A DNA stretch of 64,000 nucleotides from Clostridia bacterium (GCA_017408485.1 JAFQUM010000014.1:1-64000), one strand, 5' to 3'. Positions 7,989 through 16,892 are shown, numbered from the stretch's first letter. The notes: generated by a model from the sequence alone, not told the origin. Made by a program: numbers and translations.

Positions 7989-8219
7989 TTATCTTTCATG
8001 GCTATGATCTTTTTCAGCGAACTTTTTGCGGTTGTAGAGAAGGAGCTGGCTTGTTGCGGAAAATAAATTTTGAGAACCGGAAAAATATATGACGGCGCTA
8101 TACCCTTGTGCTGAATATTCATGGCATATGGCTTCTGCCTGACGACGAACGATGTCGTTATTTTTTTCGTCGGAAGACAAAAATATTTGAATTGTTTTTT
8201 GAGTTTTCTTAATCAACAT
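7989..8219 (-). CDS. Hypothetical 76-aa protein upstream of rep
   Basis: Not recognised. AAGGAGGTG lies nine bases before the ATG, supporting a real gene. The sequence is soluble and looks like a small alpha/beta fold (KTIQIFLSSDEKN, then AVIYFSGSQNLF). It is the first gene downstream of the candidate small RNA and its terminator, so transcription into it and rep may be attenuated. Confidence 0.5.
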   Translation of the reverse strand: MLIKKTQKTIQIFLSSDEKNNDIVRRQAEAICHEYSAQGYSAVIYFSGSQNLFSATSQLLLYNRKKFAEKDHSHER

Positions 8220-8289
8220 ATCGCCAACACCTCCTTGATTACTTGGTTATTATTGCCAATTTCCCTAAAAGTATTAAAAAGAATAAAAA

Positions 8290-8452
8290 CAAAAAAAGCG
8301 CACTCACATTACTTTTTAAAGTAAGTGAGTACGCTTAATATAACGTATTCTGCGGCACCCTTGCTCCAGGCCCGCTTTCTTAGCTTTGGTACAGTTCCCG
8401 GTCTGTTTCACCCGGTAGGCCGCCGTCTTCCTCGCGTCAGCTATTTATTTTA
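8290..8452 (-). ncRNA. Candidate structured small RNA or attenuator leader
   Basis: A GC-rich island (about 8348-8442) sits in AT-rich DNA. On the minus strand it is preceded by a perfect consensus promoter (8460-8488) and followed by a strong hairpin (8296-8336) with a T-run. The RNA of about 160 bases can close a stem between GCGGC and GCCGC that encloses smaller hairpins such as ACAG/CUGU and GCU/AGC. No open reading frame of note is present. It may be an antisense or copy-control RNA of the element, or a leader that regulates the rep/mob genes 70 bases downstream. I do not recognise a named family. Confidence 0.6.
8296..8338 (-). terminator. Terminator of the candidate small RNA
   Basis: Arms AAGCGTACTCACTTACTTT and AAAGTAATGTGAGTGCGCTT (minus strand) pair along about 19 positions with two mismatches and are followed by TTTTTT. 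The direction of the T-run shows it acts on minus-strand transcription. Confidence 0.75.
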
Positions 8453-8459
8453 CATTGAT

Positions 8460-8488
8460 ATTATATCACAATACTAATGTTTTGTCAA
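8460..8488 (-). promoter_or_regulatory. Consensus promoter of the candidate small RNA
   Basis: On the minus strand TTGACA (8488-8483) and TATAAT (8465-8460) are separated by exactly 17 bases, a perfect sigma-A promoter. The predicted start is near 8452. Confidence 0.8.
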
Positions 8489-8549
8489 TAATATAAAAAC
8501 GTAAACGCGCAAAATATTTCAATATCGCGAATTATTTTTGCAAATATTG

Positions 8550-8578
8550 TTGGTTTAAGTCTAATATTGTGTTATACT
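8550..8578 (+). promoter_or_regulatory. Promoter of the Xre gene and the ParB/SNF2/radical SAM operon
   Basis: TTGGTT (8550-8555) and TATACT (8573-8578) are 17 bases apart, and two AATATT copies flank the -35 box as possible operator half sites. Transcription would start about 30 bases before the Xre start. The Xre protein is a plausible autoregulator. Between 8489 and 8549 the DNA is AT-rich, with a TATCGCGA palindrome but no gene. Confidence 0.55.
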
Positions 8579-8613
8579 CTACCCAAAGAATATTTATATA
8601 TTTGAGGTGTGAA

Positions 8614-8829
8614 ATGGCTGCAAGCTATAAAAAATTGTTCAAATTGATGATCGATCGCGAGATCAAAAGCAAAGACCTTGCCGCAATGGCAGGAATTAGC
8701 CCCACTACACTTGCCAAAATGAAAAAAGACGGCGCCGTTGTCTCCAGCAACGTCCTTGTGAAGATATGTACAGCGCTTGAGTGTAAGATGGATGATATTG
8801 TTGAAATAGTGCCTAACTGCGAAGGTTGA
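8614..8829 (+). CDS. Xre-family (YozG-like) helix-turn-helix regulator
   Basis: The 71-aa protein MAASYKKLFKLMIDREIKS is a typical small HTH_26/Xre regulator: KDLAAMAGISPTTLAKM forms the helix-turn-helix and LVKICTALECKMDDIVEIV the closing helix. The start at 8614 is chosen because GAGGTG lies just upstream and the family always begins at this methionine. It is the first gene of the defence-like operon, 32 bases before the next gene. Such regulators frequently precede restriction and other defence operons and probably control its dosage. Confidence 0.85.
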   Translation: MAASYKKLFKLMIDREIKSKDLAAMAGISPTTLAKMKKDGAVVSSNVLVKICTALECKMDDIVEIVPNCEG

Positions 8830-8861
8830 ATTATATTGTTAAGGAAAACGGAGGAAATAGT

Positions 8862-9857
8862 ATGTCTCAATATGTTGAGCTGTCGGTTGATAGCATTGAA
8901 CTCGATAAAAGCAATCCTAGAATCGCAAGAGGACTTGCTTATTACGACCCTATAACGAGTGAAATTATGGCTTTGCTTTTGGGATCCACTTCCGAAGCAT
9001 GTGCCAGTTTAAGGGAGTCTATTCGAGAAAACAAGGGGATCATTCATCCTATAGTAGTTAACAAAAGAGTTGATGGTTCTTATGTTGTAATCGAGGGTAA
9101 TACTCGCTTGCAAATTTATAGAGATTTCATTGCTTCTGGAGAGCCTGGAGACTGGACTAAAATACGTGCAATTGTATACGATGACTTGAATAGTGATGAA
9201 ATGCACTCAATTAGATTGCAAGCGCATTTAGTAGGCCCGAGAGAATGGGATCCCTATTCAAAAGCTATGTACCTCAACCATTTAGCCAACATAGAGCATA
9301 TGCCAATGAATACACTGATTTCTTTTTGTGGCGGTAACTCTAAAGCATCTGAAATTAGACACATGATTGCCGCTTATAACGATATGGAAAACTTCTATCG
9401 ACCATTATGCGATGATGACTCACAATTTGATATTAGAAAATTTCACGGTTTTGTCGAATTGCAGAATCGAAATATTATGGATGCTCTAACTGCTCGTGGA
9501 TATACGAAAACAGATTTTTCACAATGGATGATAGATGACAGATTCAGTACTTTGCAAGATGTTCGTCGGTTGCCTGATATCCTCAAAAGCAAAAAAGCAA
9601 CAGAGGTATTCTTAAAGGAAAACACGCGTGAAGCAAAGAAAATATTAGTCGTTGAAGAAATGAGTGCAGACAAGTTGAAAGATGTACCGTATGAATTGTT
9701 GGCTCAGGAACTTGCAAAAAGAATGATTGATTTTGGGGTGCATGAACTTAATCATTTACGAGATGATGCAGAATATTCGGGAAAGCTGGATAGTTTGCAA
9801 AGGGCGTATAGTGAAGTAAAGTTTATCCTTGAACAAGTAGGAGTAGAATTAGAATGA
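8862..9857 (+). CDS. ParB/sulfiredoxin-fold protein 1
   Basis: The 331-aa protein carries a ParB N-terminal (ParB/Srx) domain: LSVDSIELDKSNPR near the start, GIIHPIVV (59-66) and the signature VIEGNTRLQIYR (77-88). The fold binds or hydrolyses nucleotides and is used in ParB CTPases, sulfiredoxin and several DNA-modification systems (DndB and Dpd proteins). The C-terminal 230 residues have no familiar domain. The start follows GGAGG. It overlaps the nuclease gene by ATGA and shares its domain with two later genes of the operon, which argues for a multi-component complex. Confidence 0.8.
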   Translation: MSQYVELSVDSIELDKSNPRIARGLAYYDPITSEIMALLLGSTSEACASLRESIRENKGIIHPIVVNKRVDGSYVVIEGNTRLQIYRDFIASGEPGDWTKIRAIVYDDLNSDEMHSIRLQAHLVGPREWDPYSKAMYLNHLANIEHMPMNTLISFCGGNSKASEIRHMIAAYNDMENFYRPLCDDDSQFDIRKFHGFVELQNRNIMDALTARGYTKTDFSQWMIDDRFSTLQDVRRLPDILKSKKATEVFLKENTREAKKILVVEEMSADKLKDVPYELLAQELAKRMIDFGVHELNHLRDDAEYSGKLDSLQRAYSEVKFILEQVGVELE

Positions 9858-10261
9858 GTGAATCTTTACAGCATCAGCAGTTGGTCAAGCAAATTATTGC
9901 AGAGACAATAAGTATCGTTGGAGAAGAGAATAAGTCTTTGATCGCTACTGATGCTGTCGATGGTTTTACTTTGCCTCCTCTTACAAGCGAAGGCTTTCGG
10001 CCAGATGTGTATTATCACTATGGTAGTACGCTGATTATTGGCGAGGCTAAAACAAGTGCGGATATTGAAAGACTGCATAGCAGAGAACAATATGAATCCT
10101 ATATCAAAAAATGTTCGTTATATCAAGGAAATGCATTGTTTATTGTTGCTGTTCCGTGGATGGATCATGCAACCATAAACAACATTCTGTGCAAAATAAA
10201 AAAGAAACACCCTGGCAATTACGAGATAAAGATTCTTGACGGAATAGGAGGTGCTATATGA
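9854..10261 (+). CDS. Small PD-(D/E)xK nuclease-like protein
   Basis: This 135-aa protein shows the restriction-nuclease core: FRPDVYY (D51) followed by LIIGEAKT (E64, K66), a D...ExK arrangement on adjacent strands, then a helix rich in charged residues. Its size suits a stand-alone endonuclease domain. It is translationally coupled on both sides (ATGA overlaps with the ParB-like gene and the SNF2 gene), so it probably acts as the cleavage subunit together with the SNF2 translocase. No exact family was recognised. Confidence 0.7.
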   Translation: MSESLQHQQLVKQIIAETISIVGEENKSLIATDAVDGFTLPPLTSEGFRPDVYYHYGSTLIIGEAKTSADIERLHSREQYESYIKKCSLYQGNALFIVAVPWMDHATINNILCKIKKKHPGNYEIKILDGIGGAI

Positions 10262-11748
10262 AAAAAATACGGTTACTGAAAGAACCAAGTTTGGTTGCAA
10301 AATATAGCGCCTTCCCTTATCAAAAAGAAGCTTTTGATGCTGTTAAGGATTTAGAGTATGCAGCTATTTTTCACGAGCAGGGATTAGGGAAAACAAAAAT
10401 AGCTATAGACATTTTGCTATATTGGTTAGAATCCACTTCGATAGATACAGTTTTGATTGTCACAAAAAAACAGCTGGTACAAAATTGGGTACGAGAGTTC
10501 AAAAATCACACATCGATAAAACCCGCTGTGCTGGATACAGATAAAAATGCTAATTATTATGTGTTTTCCGGCCCTGCGCGCGTAGTGGTTACAAACTTTG
10601 AATTGTTGGTTTCTGAAAAAGAGCGTTTCAAGTTGTATTTGAAAACTCGCAATGTAGGAATTATTATCGATGAGTCTGCAAAGCTAAAAAATCCATCTGC
10701 TAATCTCACAAAAAATTTTTTCGAACTGGCTCCGTTGTTTAAAAAACGGATCATTATGACTGGGACACCAGTTGCCAATCGACCGTACGATATATGGGCA
10801 CAGATTTATTTTCTTGATCGGGGCGCAAGTCTGGGAACCAATTTTAGTGAGTTCAAAAGAGCTACTGATCTATCAAATAAACTCTCCACGAATGAAGATT
10901 TACAAGAAAATTTTGAGAATCATGTTTCTTTGATATTCAAAAAAATAGCACCATTTTCCGTGAGGGAAACTAAGAATAGTGGAATAATTGAGCTTCCAGA
11001 TAAAAGGTATATTAGAGAAGAAGTAGACTTTACGCGCGAGCAAGAAACTTTATACGATCAAATTTGTGAAGAGTTGAAAATCGAGGTCATAAAAAATGGC
11101 AAACTGATAGAAGATGACTCTTCTGCCATTGTAAAAAGGTTGTTGAGATTAGTTCAAGTTGCATCCAACCCACGCTTAGTTGATGAAGCGTATCGTGGGG
11201 TTTCGGCAAAGGAAATCTGTTTGGACTCGTTACTTGCCAAAATCATAGCTGCTGGAGAAAAATGTATTGTTTGGTCCAACTTTATTGAGAATGTAGATTA
11301 TTTCACAAAGAAATACTCGGAATATGGTAGTGTCAAAATCCATGGTGGCATGAAAATCTCTGATAGAAATCAATCTGTAGAACGATTTCGCACAGATAGT
11401 TATCGTGTATTATTTGCGACACCCGCTTCTGCTAAGGAAGGTCTCACGTTGACGATGGCCAATCATGTCATTTTTTATGATCGTGGATTTAGTTTAGATG
11501 ATTATTTGCAAGCACAAGACCGAATTCATAGGATTTCACAAAAGAAAACTTGCTATGTTCACAATATTATTCTCAATGGAAGCATTGACGAATGGGTCGA
11601 TGTGTTATTGCAAGCAAAACAAAATGCGGCTTTTTTAGCACAGGGAGATATGAATTTGAGCGAATATCAAAAAGTGGCTGACTATAGCTTTGGGGATATT
11701 ATTAGATATATTTTGTCGTTGAATCAGGAGGACGAAACAAATGAGTAA
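10258..11748 (+). CDS. SNF2-family DNA translocase/helicase
   Basis: A 496-aa superfamily 2 protein: Walker A in EQGLGKTKIA (40-49), motif II IIIDESAKLKNP (about 137-148), motif III MTGTPVANRP, motif V AKEGLTLTMANHVIFYD and motif VI QAQDRIHRISQ. This is the SNF2/SWI2 layout without extra domains. SNF2 enzymes track along duplex DNA and are the motor of systems such as DISARM and Dpd. It overlaps its neighbours at both ends, pointing to stoichiometric production with the nuclease and ParB-like proteins. Confidence 0.9.
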   Translation: MKKIRLLKEPSLVAKYSAFPYQKEAFDAVKDLEYAAIFHEQGLGKTKIAIDILLYWLESTSIDTVLIVTKKQLVQNWVREFKNHTSIKPAVLDTDKNANYYVFSGPARVVVTNFELLVSEKERFKLYLKTRNVGIIIDESAKLKNPSANLTKNFFELAPLFKKRIIMTGTPVANRPYDIWAQIYFLDRGASLGTNFSEFKRATDLSNKLSTNEDLQENFENHVSLIFKKIAPFSVRETKNSGIIELPDKRYIREEVDFTREQETLYDQICEELKIEVIKNGKLIEDDSSAIVKRLLRLVQVASNPRLVDEAYRGVSAKEICLDSLLAKIIAAGEKCIVWSNFIENVDYFTKKYSEYGSVKIHGGMKISDRNQSVERFRTDSYRVLFATPASAKEGLTLTMANHVIFYDRGFSLDDYLQAQDRIHRISQKKTCYVHNIILNGSIDEWVDVLLQAKQNAAFLAQGDMNLSEYQKVADYSFGDIIRYILSLNQEDETNE

Positions 11749-12730
11749 AATCACTATTGGAAAAAAAGAATATGAGGTTGTTGAAGAACTTCTCAACCAA
11801 TGTGAGTTGTTGTTTTATGAGGCGAATCCTCGCGTTTATTCTATATTGAGGGCAAACGGGACAACTCCAACTCAAAAAGAAATTCAGGCCAAAATGGTGT
11901 CGATGGATCACGTTAAACAATTAAGATTATCCATTGAACAAAATGGCGGTCTCATAGATCCTCTGATCGTTGTGAAGCGTAACGGCGAATATGTTGTTCT
12001 TGAGGGCAACAGCCGTCTTGCGGCATATCGACTTCTTGCAGATAAAGATCCTGTTAAATGGCAAAAAGTTCGCGCAAACATTCTTCCTGAAGAGATAACT
12101 GAAAACGAAATTTTCACGCTCTTGGGTCAATATCACTTAGTTGGCCGTAAGGATTGGAGCGTATTCGAACAGGCGGCATACCTTTATCGTCAGAAAATGG
12201 CCTCTGGTCTTGAAAACGATATATTGGCCAAAAATGTAGGACTTACCGAGGGCAAGGTAAACACCTACATATCAGTTTATACCTTTATGTTAGAGCATGA
12301 CGACCTTCGTCCAGATCGCTGGAGTTATTATGAAGAGTACCTTAAGAGCCGAGGTATTCGCAAATATAGAGAGACTAGCCCCAAAATTGATGATACTTTT
12401 GTAAAGCAAGTCAAGAGCGGTGAAATTAAACAGGCTATGGACGTTAGAACGGTCCTAGGTGAAGTGGCAAAGGCAAGCGATAAGACTGCAAAAAAAATTA
12501 TGCAAGAAATCATTGATGGTTCTGTAGATATATACGACGGTCACGAGCAGCTAAAAGCAACCGGAAAGACTACGAATACCTATAAGCATATAAATAAATT
12601 TCGTGAAACGATTGTATCCGATGATTTTCAAAAGGCGTTATTGTTAGAAGCAACATCAAATTCATCCATTCAGTTCGAGCTAAAAAAGATCAAAAAAGCG
12701 GTTGATGATATTTTAAAGAAAATGTCGTGA
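11741..12730 (+). CDS. ParB/sulfiredoxin-fold protein 2
   Basis: This 329-aa protein has the same core as the first ParB-like gene: LIDPLIVVKRNGEYVV followed by LEGNSRLAAYR (about 87-97), then LGQYHLVGRKDWS, parallel to the LQAHLVGPREWD segment of the first protein. The two are clearly paralogous across some 150 residues, while their C-terminal parts differ; here it is helical and lysine-rich and ends IKKAVDDILKKMS. It overlaps the SNF2 gene by 8 bases. A substrate-binding or DNA-scanning role is inferred from the family. Confidence 0.8.
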   Translation: MSKITIGKKEYEVVEELLNQCELLFYEANPRVYSILRANGTTPTQKEIQAKMVSMDHVKQLRLSIEQNGGLIDPLIVVKRNGEYVVLEGNSRLAAYRLLADKDPVKWQKVRANILPEEITENEIFTLLGQYHLVGRKDWSVFEQAAYLYRQKMASGLENDILAKNVGLTEGKVNTYISVYTFMLEHDDLRPDRWSYYEEYLKSRGIRKYRETSPKIDDTFVKQVKSGEIKQAMDVRTVLGEVAKASDKTAKKIMQEIIDGSVDIYDGHEQLKATGKTTNTYKHINKFRETIVSDDFQKALLLEATSNSSIQFELKKIKKAVDDILKKMS

Positions 12731-12749
12731 TCTCCGAGAGGTTGTTAGT

Positions 12750-14795
12750 ATGAGTAACATTTTATTAATTGAGCCGGATTATAAAAACAAATATCCGCCG
12801 CTTGGCCTTATGAAGATTTCTTATTTTCATAAGCATATTTTGCATGATTATGTTCGTTTTGCTAAAGGGCGACTCCCTGAAGCTTTGTCTAATACCAAAT
12901 GGGATCGAATCTATGTAACGTCATTGTTTACATTTGAATGGGCAAAGACTATTGAAGCAATTAATTATGCCAAAACATTAGTTGATGATATCTCTAAAAT
13001 AACCATCGGAGGTATTGCAGCAACTCTTTTACCGGATCAAATTTTTGAAGAAACCGGTATCTATCCAGTGCGTGGTCTGTTGAATGAACCTGGAAAATTG
13101 GGATTGCCCGGTGATGAGTGTATAGATCAAATTATTCCAGATTATGATATCCTGGATGATATTGATTATGTATATCCTTTTCACGATGCATATTTTTTGA
13201 GTGCAACAAAAGGATGTGGAATGAAATGTGGTTTCTGTGCAGTGCAGACTCTTGAGCCCACTTATATTCCATATATGGATATCAAAGGAAAAATCGCAGC
13301 CATTGATAAAAAATTTGGCCCCAAAAAGGACTTGCTTTTGATGGACAATAATGTGCTGAGATCTAATCATTTCGATCAGATTATTGATGATATTATCGAA
13401 GCTGGATTCGGTAAAGGGGCGACCTACATTAACCCCAAAACCAAGAAAGCAGTACGTCGTTATGTTGATTTCAATCAGGGCCTTGATGGTAACTTGTTTA
13501 CAGAAGCTAAAGCGAAACGATTAGGAGAAATCGCATTACGTCCTGCTCGTGTTGCTTTTGATCACATTGAAGACCGCGAAACATATGAAAAAGCATTGCG
13601 TCTTTGCGCGAAAAACGGTATCACTGAGTTGTCGAATTATGTATTGTACAATAGCGAAGACTTTGGCGGTAAGGGAAAGAAATATCATGCAGATACCCCC
13701 GAGGATTTGTACGATCGTATGAGAATCACTCTTGATCTTAAGGATGAGATCAACAAATCTTTACCTGAAGATCAGCGTGTTGCTGCCTTCTCTTTCCCGA
13801 TGCGATATATCCCTCTTAATGCGCACGAACGTGGATATGTTGGGTCAATGTGGAACGCTAAGTTTTTAAGAGCTGTTCAATGTATGCTAATCCCTACGCA
13901 AGGTAAAGGCGTTGGTAATCGTGATTTCTTTGAAGCTGACTTTGGTAAAGATTCAAAACAGTTTGTTCGATTTTTGTGTATGCCTGATAAACTAATTGCA
14001 GCTCGTGGGCATTTTACAGAAGGTGGACGTGGTAGGACCAAAGAAACTTCAGAGGAGTTAAAAGTCAGAAAGGCAAACTGGGAGAAAAACCAAAGAAAGA
14101 TTAAGGAATGGAATCGTCTTTACGACCAATTAGGCGATGATATTCAATCATTTGTAGCTCTTATAGGTGATAATGAATTTCTTCCTGAAAAGGTACTTGG
14201 TATTTCTTCTGATATTCAAAAGAAATTGTATTTATCATATTTAACAATGCCTCGATTAGTTTCCTTGCTAGGAATGATTAATCACGCCTCGCCTACTTAT
14301 ACTTTGCTTTATGACTATATCAAAGTTGAATTTAAAGAGATGTACTTTGATGTATTAAACTTTGTTGCAACCAGTGAGTCGCAACCCCTATATGTATTTA
14401 AGAGCTTTGCGGATTTCTTTGGCAAAGAAGGAATTTTGGATCTGTTAAAGCTTCTCGCAAAACAAAATTATTCTTCTGATCGTCTTTTGAAAAAATGGAA
14501 TGAAGCTAGCAAGAAGCACAAAATTGACTACGTGGATTTCGAGTTAATACGTGTATATCGAAGATTTGTTGATTTGGATATTCTGTCTAAGGAGAATCAC
14601 CAGTTTGCTCGATATGCTATCGAAACAATGAACATGTCTGGACTCGCTACTATACTTAACAATCATTTTGCCAAATTTGAAGCACAGGTAATCGAGGCTA
14701 TGAGCAATGAGCTGGGACAAAAGATTTTAAAAGATGCGACGAAGGCAATTATGAAAAATATTCAAATGAAGCTGTCGCAAATTTTGAGGGATTAG
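12750..14795 (+). CDS. Radical SAM enzyme with B12-binding-like N-terminal domain
   Basis: The 681-aa protein has the radical SAM cluster motif CGMKCGFC (C156, C160, C163), which binds a 4Fe-4S cluster and cleaves S-adenosylmethionine. The N-terminal 130 residues (ILLIEPDYKNKYPPLGL, then ITIGGIAATLLPDQIF) look like the Rossmann domain of cobalamin-dependent radical SAM enzymes, but no DxHxxG cobalamin ligand is visible. The last 250 residues are helical and unfamiliar. A radical SAM enzyme between ParB-like, SNF2 and GHKL proteins suggests chemical modification of a nucleic acid or of a partner protein; the substrate is unknown. It is 19 bases after the second ParB-like gene. Confidence 0.85.
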   Translation: MSNILLIEPDYKNKYPPLGLMKISYFHKHILHDYVRFAKGRLPEALSNTKWDRIYVTSLFTFEWAKTIEAINYAKTLVDDISKITIGGIAATLLPDQIFEETGIYPVRGLLNEPGKLGLPGDECIDQIIPDYDILDDIDYVYPFHDAYFLSATKGCGMKCGFCAVQTLEPTYIPYMDIKGKIAAIDKKFGPKKDLLLMDNNVLRSNHFDQIIDDIIEAGFGKGATYINPKTKKAVRRYVDFNQGLDGNLFTEAKAKRLGEIALRPARVAFDHIEDRETYEKALRLCAKNGITELSNYVLYNSEDFGGKGKKYHADTPEDLYDRMRITLDLKDEINKSLPEDQRVAAFSFPMRYIPLNAHERGYVGSMWNAKFLRAVQCMLIPTQGKGVGNRDFFEADFGKDSKQFVRFLCMPDKLIAARGHFTEGGRGRTKETSEELKVRKANWEKNQRKIKEWNRLYDQLGDDIQSFVALIGDNEFLPEKVLGISSDIQKKLYLSYLTMPRLVSLLGMINHASPTYTLLYDYIKVEFKEMYFDVLNFVATSESQPLYVFKSFADFFGKEGILDLLKLLAKQNYSSDRLLKKWNEASKKHKIDYVDFELIRVYRRFVDLDILSKENHQFARYAIETMNMSGLATILNNHFAKFEAQVIEAMSNELGQKILKDATKAIMKNIQMKLSQILRD

Positions 14796-14796
14796 T

Positions 14797-16320
14797 ATGC
14801 ACGAAATAGTTATTGGAAAACACACATTAGAATCCCTTACAACGGGTATGTACTCAGATCCGTTTGTTATATATCGTGAATATATTCAAAATGCAGCTGA
14901 TTCTATTGATTCCGCAATAAAGGCTGGAGTTTTGTGTAAGGGTGACGACTGTATAGATATTCATTTGCACATTGCTGAAAAAAGAATTACTATACGAGAT
15001 AATGGTGTCGGCATATCGTCTGCTGATGCGGCCGCAAGATTGTTGAGTATAGGCGACTCTAAAAAAGTTGCTCACCGCACAAGGGGGTTTCGCGGAATTG
15101 GTAGGCTTTCAGGATTGAGTTATTGTTCAAAATTAACATTTGAAACAAGCATGCAATCTGAATGCATAGGTACTCGAGTAACAATTGATTCAAAGAGGCT
15201 CGCGGAATTGTTGGTAGACAATATTGATAGCACATCAACAATAGTTGATGTGCTAAATGAAGTGTATACTGTAGAAACATATCCCGAAAAAGAAAAGTTG
15301 CATTATTTTTCCGTTATAATGGATGGGGTTGATGATTCGGTTAAACTCACGGATTACACAGAGGTAATCAACTATCTTTCTCAGAATGCTCCTGTTCCGT
15401 ATAATTTCGAGAAGTTTATCTGGGGAAAGGAAGTCGTAAACAGACTCTCCCAAAAAGGCTGTAATATTGAGGCATACAATGTTTATGTCAATTATCAAAA
15501 CAGGAGAGAACAGGTATATAAGCCATATACAGATTCTTTCCTAGCAGATAGAAACAAGAATATTATAGATCGCATATCTGACATTCAAATTGTAAGTTAT
15601 ATGAATTCCGAAAACGAAATCCTCGCAGCCGGTTGGATTGCTACTCTTGATTACTTTGGCAGTATATTTGATCGCAGTATAAAAGGAATCCGTTTGCGCA
15701 AAGGGAATATTCTAATTGGCGATAATCAAACACTGAATGTAATTTTTAAGGACGCTCGTTTTAACGGATGGGCTGTTGGCGAAATATTTGCATTACATCC
15801 AAAACTTATACCGAATGCTCGCAGGGATAATTTCGAGAAAAATCCACATTATTTTACGTTTATTGAGAAACTTACCGTTCTTGCTAATAGCATTACAAAA
15901 GATATACGTAATGCTTCATTGAAACGAAACGCCGAGCTTTCTGCAGCTATAGAAGCGACGGAGAGAGTAAGCGAAGCTGCTACAGACGCAATTAATAACG
16001 GGATGTCTGCTTCTCAAAAGAACGTTTTGAAAAGCGAATTGTCCAATATTCAAACCGCGGTAGGACAAGTTCCTCTCAACGGTGAGGTCGATGCCTATTG
16101 TCAGGAGATCGCTTTTGAAGAACTCGATATGCTAATAGGGACAATCAAGGGTGCTACGTCTTTTAAAGCGTTAAATTCGATGAAAAATCTTTCTTCATCC
16201 GAGAAAAAAACATTAGAAAGAGTACTGAAACTAATTATGGAGTATGATGCGGAAGCTTATTCCGATTTAATCGACTTTATACTTAGCGGATACTCTCAAG
16301 GCGGTGAAAATGTTGTATGA
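14797..16320 (+). CDS. HSP90-like GHKL ATPase
   Basis: The 507-aa protein has a complete GHKL ATP site: REYIQNAADSID (E28, N32, D35), IRDNGVGI (about 66-73) and RGFRGIGRLSGLSYC (about 95-109). This is the HSP90/MORC-type arrangement; such ATPases act as ATP-driven clamps and occur in several bacterial defence operons. The C-terminal part (about 370-507) is helical. Only one base separates it from the radical SAM stop, and it overlaps the next gene by 4 bases. It could clamp the modification complex on DNA or gate an effector. Confidence 0.85.
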   Translation: MHEIVIGKHTLESLTTGMYSDPFVIYREYIQNAADSIDSAIKAGVLCKGDDCIDIHLHIAEKRITIRDNGVGISSADAAARLLSIGDSKKVAHRTRGFRGIGRLSGLSYCSKLTFETSMQSECIGTRVTIDSKRLAELLVDNIDSTSTIVDVLNEVYTVETYPEKEKLHYFSVIMDGVDDSVKLTDYTEVINYLSQNAPVPYNFEKFIWGKEVVNRLSQKGCNIEAYNVYVNYQNRREQVYKPYTDSFLADRNKNIIDRISDIQIVSYMNSENEILAAGWIATLDYFGSIFDRSIKGIRLRKGNILIGDNQTLNVIFKDARFNGWAVGEIFALHPKLIPNARRDNFEKNPHYFTFIEKLTVLANSITKDIRNASLKRNAELSAAIEATERVSEAATDAINNGMSASQKNVLKSELSNIQTAVGQVPLNGEVDAYCQEIAFEELDMLIGTIKGATSFKALNSMKNLSSSEKKTLERVLKLIMEYDAEAYSDLIDFILSGYSQGGENVV

Positions 16321-16892
16321 AAAACAAACCAACTAGAGAGCCCAAAACATTATGGGAAAAGTTAACGGCACCATTCAGAGTGCTTTCGGTTGAAAAATTT
16401 TATTGGTTTTGGGTAGTAAGTTACTTTATCTCTTTTGCTGGTCTATTAATTGATCTTCTTAATCATAATTTTTCTAACAGTATAAATAATGGTATGGTTT
16501 TCAGTACGTGCATGGCTATTTTACCGCCCGTATTTATTGAATTTATATCAAATTATATTTATATGAACCGCAAAAAGAGTAAAGAAGAGTACTCTATTTA
16601 TAAGGGTTGGACTATGGGTATTTGTATCGTTATATTAATACTCCTTTTCCTTTTCTATGTTACCGAGATTAAGTCATCTAGGATTGCCCAACTAATTTGT
16701 TTTGTAGTTGTTTTCTTTGCTTTGTTTTATACATATTTGGTAACAAAAATGGAAGTGCATGATACTGTTTTTGAAGATTTCAAAGATAAGCCATATCTTG
16801 AAGCAGAAAAAGAGGTTTTGAGTAAAACTAGGAGTAGAGCAAAGAAATTAAAAACCACAACTACTGCGGAAGGAGTTGAAATAAAGCTATGA
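16317..16892 (+). CDS. Four-helix membrane protein of the defence-like operon
   Basis: The 191-aa protein has four predicted transmembrane helices (about residues 26-46, 58-82, 97-118 and 123-141), with a short basic N-terminus and a charged C-terminal tail of about 45 residues that would lie in the cytosol. No family was recognised. It overlaps both neighbours by ATGA, so it belongs to the same unit. A membrane subunit in an otherwise cytosolic DNA-processing operon could be an effector or an anchor. Confidence 0.7.
   Translation: MKNKPTREPKTLWEKLTAPFRVLSVEKFYWFWVVSYFISFAGLLIDLLNHNFSNSINNGMVFSTCMAILPPVFIEFISNYIYMNRKKSKEEYSIYKGWTMGICIVILILLFLFYVTEIKSSRIAQLICFVVVFFALFYTYLVTKMEVHDTVFEDFKDKPYLEAEKEVLSKTRSRAKKLKTTTTAEGVEIKL

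Noticed and set aside
8340-8452. Known riboswitch class (cobalamin, c-di-GMP, THF) for the GC-rich island
   Set aside because: No consensus core of these classes could be matched by eye, and no fitting downstream gene is present.
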